From Actinomycetes bacterium (GTDB lineage Bacteria > Actinomycetota > Acidimicrobiia > Acidimicrobiales > Bog-793): a stretch of 34,624 nucleotides of DNA. The position numbers and the translations under genes are program-made. Shown here piece by piece: positions 31,553 to 34,624 of the stretch (within the stretch, counting starts at the first letter, position 1; every line of letters starts with the position of its first letter). A model generated the notes under the pieces. The model was not told the origin of the DNA. It saw only the letters and a program-made list of their open reading frames with translations, and made no database searches. The stretch is taken from contig JAJYQK010000108.1 of assembly GCA_021794645.1 (NCBI GenBank), positions 1 through 34,624 of the forward strand, given 5' to 3'.

Positions 31553-32685
31553 CAGCTGGGATTGGGTCTGCGGAGGCGGTCGTACTCGACCACCTTGCCC
31601 CCCGGTGACCGGTGCGGCGGCCGCTTCGGCATCTCGAGTGCCAGGGAGAGGTGGCTGCGCTCCCCCGACCAGGGGGCATGGGGGGCGACGACCTCGTCGG
31701 CCAGGCGGTAGGCGATGGACTCGTAGTTGACCCGCCAGCCGCGAAAGTGCGGCCAGGCCTCCTCGGCGCTCCTCTCGAGCTCGATGCCGGCGGCCCCGAT
31801 GAGCTCGACGACGTCGGCGAACTCCTCGAAGCTGAGCTGGATCTCCGATTCGGGGAGGGGGTCCTCGTCGTAGGACCAGCCGAGCATGCCGGCAATGCGC
31901 CGGAGGGCTGTGAAGCCCATCCGGAGGCAGAAGCGAGCCTCGGTCGGGGCGCTCAGGGGCATCAAGGAGAGGTGCAGAGCGGCCGCGTCGAGCACGGCCA
32001 GCTGGGCGAGGACGAAGGAGTAGCCGAGCTCGGGCGAGCGGAAGAAGAGGAGGATCGGGTAACTGATGTGGCTCTCTGCCAGGTCGGCCGACCACTTCTC
32101 CCAGTCCCGGTAGAGATCGGGCAGGGCGTCGAAGCTCGCCACCATCTGGTGGCGGATGAGCAGCTCGGGTCCCCAGGCGGGCAGACCCGCCCGGCTCTCC
32201 ATCAAGGTGACGAGCGACTCCCGACGGTTGAAGGCGTCGTATATCACCGGCAGGTACCCGATCTGGAGGGCGATGGCGACAGCTCCCGTGACAGCAGCCA
32301 GCACCTCGATCGTGGCATTGCCTGGCCCGCTCCCCCGGGCGAGCCCGGCCGTGAAGACCTGGGTGGCCGAAAGGCGGACTGCCGCCTCGAAGGAGCCGGT
32401 TGAGGGCAGCAGGGCAACGGCATAGCCGACGAGGAAGAGGGCGAGGAAGGTGGCGAGCTGGCCGAGGAGGGCGGCCGGGGCGATGGCGGCGAGCACGGTG
32501 TCCTTCGCCTGCAGCGAGCGGATCGGGCTCGCCAACCGAACCAGGACAGCGCGGACGGCACGGTTCACTATGAAAGCGAGCCGGAGGCCCCATGAGGCGC
32601 GACGAGGCACGACGAATGTGGCCGTCATGCTGGCGAAAGCCGCCGCCACTATGAGCAACCCGCCGGCCACCTCGACCCCGTCCAT
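31552..32685 (-). CDS. Channel-like integral membrane protein without a K+ filter
   Basis: A 377-residue protein with about four hydrophobic segments in the first 165 residues, then a soluble, mostly helical domain of about 210 residues. The order of a hydrophobic helix (FLALFLVGYAVALLPS), a re-entrant-like loop (LSATQVFTAGLARGSGPGNATIEVLAAVTGAV) and a following helix (IALQIGYLPVIYDAFNRRE) resembles the pore module of two-helix potassium channels. The TVGYG filter is absent, with TAGLARGSG at the corresponding place. The soluble part has no motif I recognise. The ATG at 32685 is the first good start before the first helix. It is coupled to aroA, which is odd for a channel; the sharing may be only of a promoter. 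Confidence 0.65.
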   Translation of the reverse strand: MDGVEVAGGLLIVAAAFASMTATFVVPRRASWGLRLAFIVNRAVRAVLVRLASPIRSLQAKDTVLAAIAPAALLGQLATFLALFLVGYAVALLPSTGSFEAAVRLSATQVFTAGLARGSGPGNATIEVLAAVTGAVAIALQIGYLPVIYDAFNRRESLVTLMESRAGLPAWGPELLIRHQMVASFDALPDLYRDWEKWSADLAESHISYPILLFFRSPELGYSFVLAQLAVLDAAALHLSLMPLSAPTEARFCLRMGFTALRRIAGMLGWSYDEDPLPESEIQLSFEEFADVVELIGAAGIELERSAEEAWPHFRGWRVNYESIAYRLADEVVAPHAPWSGERSHLSLALEMPKRPPHRSPGGKVVEYDRLRRPNPS

Positions 32686-32725
32686 GCCCGAGCCATCTTT
32701 GCATGAAAGACGGCCGCTCAGAAAA

Positions 32726-32752
32726 GGTTCTCCTACCGGCAGAAAAGGGTAT
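32726..32752 (+). promoter_or_regulatory. Sigma-B/F-like stress promoter for the small hydrophobic protein
   Basis: GGTT (32726-32729), a 17-base spacer and GGGTAT (32747-32752) match the GTTT/GGGTAT type of promoter read by sigma-B/F-group factors. The predicted start is about 40 bases before the ATG at 32798. The same arrangement occurs before the 33412-33618 gene. Confidence 0.5.
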
Positions 32753-32797
32753 TCCCAGGTTGCCTGGCTATTCTCGAACAGTGGAGGAGACGGATAG

Positions 32798-32953
32798 ATG
32801 GGTCTGATTCTGTTGGCATTCTTACTCGTCCTGCTCTTTGCAGGGCTCGGGTTCGCGATCCATTTCCTATGGATAGTGGCGGTCGTCGCCTTTTTGATCT
32901 GGATAATCGGCTTCTTCGTAAGCGGAGCTGAGCGGCGCTGGTACCACTGGTGA
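32798..32953 (+). CDS. Small hydrophobic membrane protein (51 aa)
   Basis: A 51-residue protein translated from ATG 32798: two hydrophobic stretches (GLILLAFLLVLLFAGLGFAI and FLWIVAVVAFLIWIIGFFV) and a short tail ending GAERRWYHW. It resembles the 50-60 residue hydrophobic proteins of Streptomyces and relatives that end in a Trp/Arg-rich WYxW tail; I recall the pattern but could not search it. A strong GGAGGAG site precedes the ATG, a stress-type promoter lies upstream and a 15-base terminator hairpin follows, so it is a complete single-gene unit. Function unknown; a stress-induced membrane protein is likely. Confidence 0.75.
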   Translation: MGLILLAFLLVLLFAGLGFAIHFLWIVAVVAFLIWIIGFFVSGAERRWYHW

Positions 32954-32964
32954 GTTAGGACAAG

Positions 32965-32997
32965 AAAGGCCCCGCCGGACGCTCCGGCGGGGCCTTT
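32965..32997. terminator. Strong, bidirectional intrinsic terminator
   Basis: A perfect 15-base stem (AAAGGCCCCGCCGGA and its complement) with a CGC loop ends in TTTCT on the plus strand and has an A run on the other side, so it can work in both directions. It closes the small hydrophobic protein gene 12 bases after the stop. Confidence 0.88.
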
Positions 32998-33000
32998 CTG

Positions 33001-33411
33001 CGCGCCTGAGCACCCGTTGACCTGCCTTCCCGCCCGCCGTCTGTCCGGCCTCTCCTCGCTCGAGACGCCGGAGTGCAGCGCTCCCCGACCGCCGGGTGAG
33101 CCCCCGCCAGCTGGCCGGCGCCACCGAGGAAAGAGCTGCAATCTCCCTCACGAAAAGGGAGGGACCCGGTGCCGGCCGCTGGGAAGCCTCCTTTGGTGCC
33201 GGCCGGGCAGGCGCGAAGCTGGATCGCCGGCCAAGGCGGCGCTGTGGGGATCCTGAGCGTGAGCTCGAAGAGGTCTGGATGATGCGGGCCGGGCGAGACC
33301 TCGGCCTGCCGGCCGGTGTCGGGTTGCTCTCGGTCGGCGTCATCCGGCCGGGCCAGTGACGAGCGGGCCGGCGGCAGTCCCGGCTCCGCCCTTTCGGGCG
33401 ACTGGAGCCCG
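33001..33411. other. 411-base region with no supported gene
   Basis: Open frames exist on both strands but have arginine/proline-rich, low-complexity translations with no family resemblance and no ribosome-binding sites. Visible structure is a CTCCCT/AGGGAG hairpin near 33150-33168, two copies of GGTGCCGGCC about 30 bases apart near 33170-33207, and the hairpin at the end of the next gene. I see nothing else. Confidence 0.5.
33382..33408 (-). terminator. Hairpin downstream of the acidic small protein gene
   Basis: GGCTCC/GGAGCC arms enclose an inner GCCC-TTTC-GGGC hairpin. The structure begins three bases past the minus-strand stop at 33412. No T run follows, so it would be an I-shaped terminator. 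Confidence 0.45.
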
Positions 33412-33618
33412 CTAGGAGATCTCTCCCTCCCCTTTCAGCTCGGCACCCCGTTCGATCGCCTCCTTGTAGGTGGCGGCCACCTCGGGGTCGAGCTCCTCCT
33501 CTTCCGCCGCCGCCTCCTCCTCGGCCGTCGGGGGACGGTCGGCCACGTGGGCGGAGCGGGCGTCCTCCTCCTCTGTGGCTTCGGTCTCCATGTCGGGGCG
33601 GGTCTGGTCGTTTGGCAT
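33412..33618 (-). CDS. Small acidic conserved actinobacterial protein (68 aa)
   Basis: A 68-residue, highly acidic protein (about a third Glu/Asp) with VADRPPTAEEEAAAEEEEL in the middle and a C-terminal YKEAIERGAELKGEGEI. The C-terminal pattern Y-x-E-x-x-x-RGA-x-x-KGEG-x-I resembles short hypothetical proteins common in actinobacteria; their function is unknown to me. It is probably largely disordered. A GAGGAGGAG site lies upstream of the ATG, and a sigma-B/F-like promoter with GGGTAT precedes it by about 35 bases, suggesting stress induction. It is divergent from the anti-sigma antagonist gene. Confidence 0.75.
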   Translation of the reverse strand: MPNDQTRPDMETEATEEEDARSAHVADRPPTAEEEAAAEEEELDPEVAATYKEAIERGAELKGEGEIS

Positions 33619-33651
33619 GGGGGCGTTCTCCTCCTCTTCCTCGGGGCACCG

Positions 33652-33678
33652 ATACCCTGCGGGCGCAGGTGACTACCC
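33652..33678 (-). promoter_or_regulatory. Sigma-B/F-like stress promoter for the acidic small protein
   Basis: On the minus strand GGGT (33678-33675), a 17-base spacer and GGGTAT (33657-33652) match the sigma-B/F type, with spacing identical to the promoter at 32726-32752. The predicted start is about 25-30 bases before the ATG at 33618. Confidence 0.48.
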
Positions 33679-33801
33679 GGCGCACCGTCTCTCGCGCTCG
33701 GCGCTACCGTCATGGAGTCTCCGTGAGCAGTCGGTGGCACGTCGGGAGGAACGGCGGCGAGAGCTGAGGTGGCCGCCGCAAGAACGGATCGGAGGGCAGC
33801 G

Positions 33802-34143
33802 ATGGAAGAAGGGTTCGAGATCGTCGAGAACGAGGACGCCGCGGTCCCTGTGCTCGCCGTCAAGGGCGAGATAGACGTCTCGACGGCACCCGAGCTGCGC
33901 GACCGCCTCGTCCAGGTCAACCAACGGGGTCACAAGACCGTCGTGGTGGACCTGAGCGAGGTGACCTTTCTCGACTCGACGGCGCTCGGCGTCCTCGTGA
34001 GCGGCCTCAAGCGCTTCCGGTCCGCCGGCGGCGACCTCCGCCTCGTGGTCACGGGCCGCAGCGTCTCGAAGGTGCTCGAGATAACCGGGCTCCACGAGGT
34101 CTTCAAGATCTTCGAGACGGCGGGCGCGGCGGTGAGCGGATGA
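33802..34143 (+). CDS. Anti-sigma factor antagonist (STAS domain)
   Basis: A 113-residue STAS protein of the SpoIIAA/RsbV type: AVKGEIDVSTAPELRDRLVQ, then TVVVDLSEVTFLDSTALGVLVSGLKRFRSAGGDLRLVV and VLEITGLHEVFKIFETAGAAV. The Ser of FLDSTALG is the usual site of phosphorylation by the partner kinase. When unphosphorylated it binds the anti-sigma factor and frees sigma. The ATG at 33802 has GGAGGG six bases upstream. The stop overlaps the anti-sigma gene, so antagonist, anti-sigma factor and probably sigma are one operon. Confidence 0.94.
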   Translation: MEEGFEIVENEDAAVPVLAVKGEIDVSTAPELRDRLVQVNQRGHKTVVVDLSEVTFLDSTALGVLVSGLKRFRSAGGDLRLVVTGRSVSKVLEITGLHEVFKIFETAGAAVSG

Positions 34144-34568
34144 GCAGCGAGACAAGCAACGAGAGGGTCGAGCTCACGATCCCGGCCACCGTCGAGTGGC
34201 TGGTGCTCGCCCGCACCACCGGAGCGGCGGTCGCCTCGCGGTGGTCGTTCACCTATGACGAGATCGCCGACCTCCGCCTCGCCATCGACGAGCTCTGCCT
34301 CACCCTCGTCGAGGGGCCGAACGCCGAGCGGATCGAGCTCACATACTCCCTCACCGAGGAGGCGCTCAGCGTCGAGGGGAGGACCGTCCTCGCCAAGCCG
34401 GGCGCCTCGGCCGCCAGCGACTCAGGCGCCACCGGAGACTTCACGCTCTCGGCCGAGCTGTCGGGCCGCATCCTCGACGCACTCGTCGACGAGCACGGCA
34501 TAAGGGACGGTGCCGGCGAGGGCGCCAAGACCGCCTGGCTTCGCAAGAAGAGAAGCGCGCTCTCGTAG
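34140..34568 (+). CDS. Anti-sigma factor, RsbW/SpoIIAB-like serine kinase
   Basis: A 142-residue protein of the HATPase_c_2 (GHKL) group: ELTIPATVEWLVLARTTGAAVASR, then TYDEIADLRLAIDELCLTLVEG, where IADLRLAIDELC is the N-box region. The G-boxes are weak, and the C-terminal part (SGRILDALVDEHGIRDGAGEGAKTAWLRKKR) departs from the GxGL pattern. This resembles the UsfX/RsbW anti-sigma factors of actinobacteria rather than a strict SpoIIAB kinase, so kinase activity is less certain than sigma binding. The ATG overlaps the antagonist stop (ATGA). Confidence 0.88.
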   Translation: MSSETSNERVELTIPATVEWLVLARTTGAAVASRWSFTYDEIADLRLAIDELCLTLVEGPNAERIELTYSLTEEALSVEGRTVLAKPGASAASDSGATGDFTLSAELSGRILDALVDEHGIRDGAGEGAKTAWLRKKRSALS

Positions 34569-34624
34569 TGAGCGGTCCAGACGACGCCGGGCGAGCTGTT
34601 GAGCTGCGGGAGAAGTTCCAGGCC
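34568..34624 (+). CDS. N-terminus of the next gene, probably a sigma-B/F-type sigma factor (partial)
   Basis: A GTG at 34568 overlaps the anti-sigma stop (TAGTG) and opens a frame of 19 codons to the window edge (SGPDDAGRAVELREKFQA). Context predicts the sigma factor controlled by the two upstream genes. The residues shown are too few to test this. Confidence 0.45.
   Translation, partial: MSGPDDAGRAVELREKFQA

Noticed and set aside
33150-33345. Possible TPP or cobalamin riboswitch (CTGGATGATGC and GATCCTGAGC fragments)
   Set aside because: The pieces are in the wrong order and lack the pairing partners (no CCAGC after CTGGAT, no CTGAGA-ACCC pair), and no relevant gene follows.
32867-33685. 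Long minus-strand frame of 272 codons
   Set aside because: Arginine/glycine/proline-rich low-complexity translation, overlapping the terminator, the acidic small gene and other features; a GC-rich shadow.

Overview
The window is a gene-dense, very GC-rich stretch of bacterial chromosome. The gene set points to an actinobacterium (Actinomycetota): a WhiB-type iron-sulfur regulator, a resuscitation-promoting-factor-type secreted protein, an LCP-family cell-wall ligase, an F420-type luciferase-like oxidoreductase, a partner-switching anti-sigma module, and many GTG/TTG starts with 1-4 base gene overlaps. A deep-branching class such as Acidimicrobiia is a guess. No mobile element, prophage or CRISPR array was seen.

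Layout. (1) 1-5025: a peptidoglycan-recycling locus. On the minus strand murQ, an RpiR/MurR-type regulator and a class A beta-lactamase-like protein (cut by the left edge) overlap head to tail. Divergently on the plus strand lie anmK and an L-Ala-D/L-Glu (dipeptide) epimerase. Together they would convert anhydroMurNAc to GlcNAc-6-phosphate and recycle the murein peptide. (2) 5135-7427: a GlcD-like FAD oxidase, a RelE/Phd-type toxin-antitoxin pair with a palindromic operator, and tRNA-Val(GAC). (3) 7506-11969: a large membrane protein fused to a GT2 glycosyltransferase, then an LCP ligase. Both suggest cell-envelope glycopolymer synthesis. (4) 11957-18019, all minus: trpD with an acyl-CoA dehydrogenase, a short WhiB protein, DUF3501 plus rubrerythrin, and an EamA transporter coupled to an unusual GNAT-AAA+ fusion. 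(5) 18095-22334: a MarR-regulated heterodimeric ABC exporter with one degenerate ATP site. (6) 22336-30301: a small membrane protein, an L,D-transpeptidase, surE, a long structured leader followed by an Rpf-like protein, an unassigned membrane-anchored protein, an LLM oxidoreductase, a GNAT protein and glycerate kinase. (7) 30269-32685 minus: aroA coupled to a channel-like membrane protein. (8) 32798-34624: two small, probably stress-induced proteins with sigma-B/F-like promoters, then an anti-sigma antagonist, an anti-sigma kinase and the first codons of what is probably the sigma factor.

Two themes connect the window. One is the cell wall: recycling of murein sugars and peptides, LCP ligation, L,D-crosslinking and Rpf-type cleavage. 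The other is the style of transcription initiation. Several genes have a TANNNT box 6-8 bases before the start codon, suggesting leaderless mRNAs. GGGTAT boxes with the same 17-base spacing precede two small genes beside the partner-switching module. The least explained elements are the folded leader at 25261-25490, the GNAT-AAA+ fusion and the signal-less beta-lactamase-like protein in the recycling operon.
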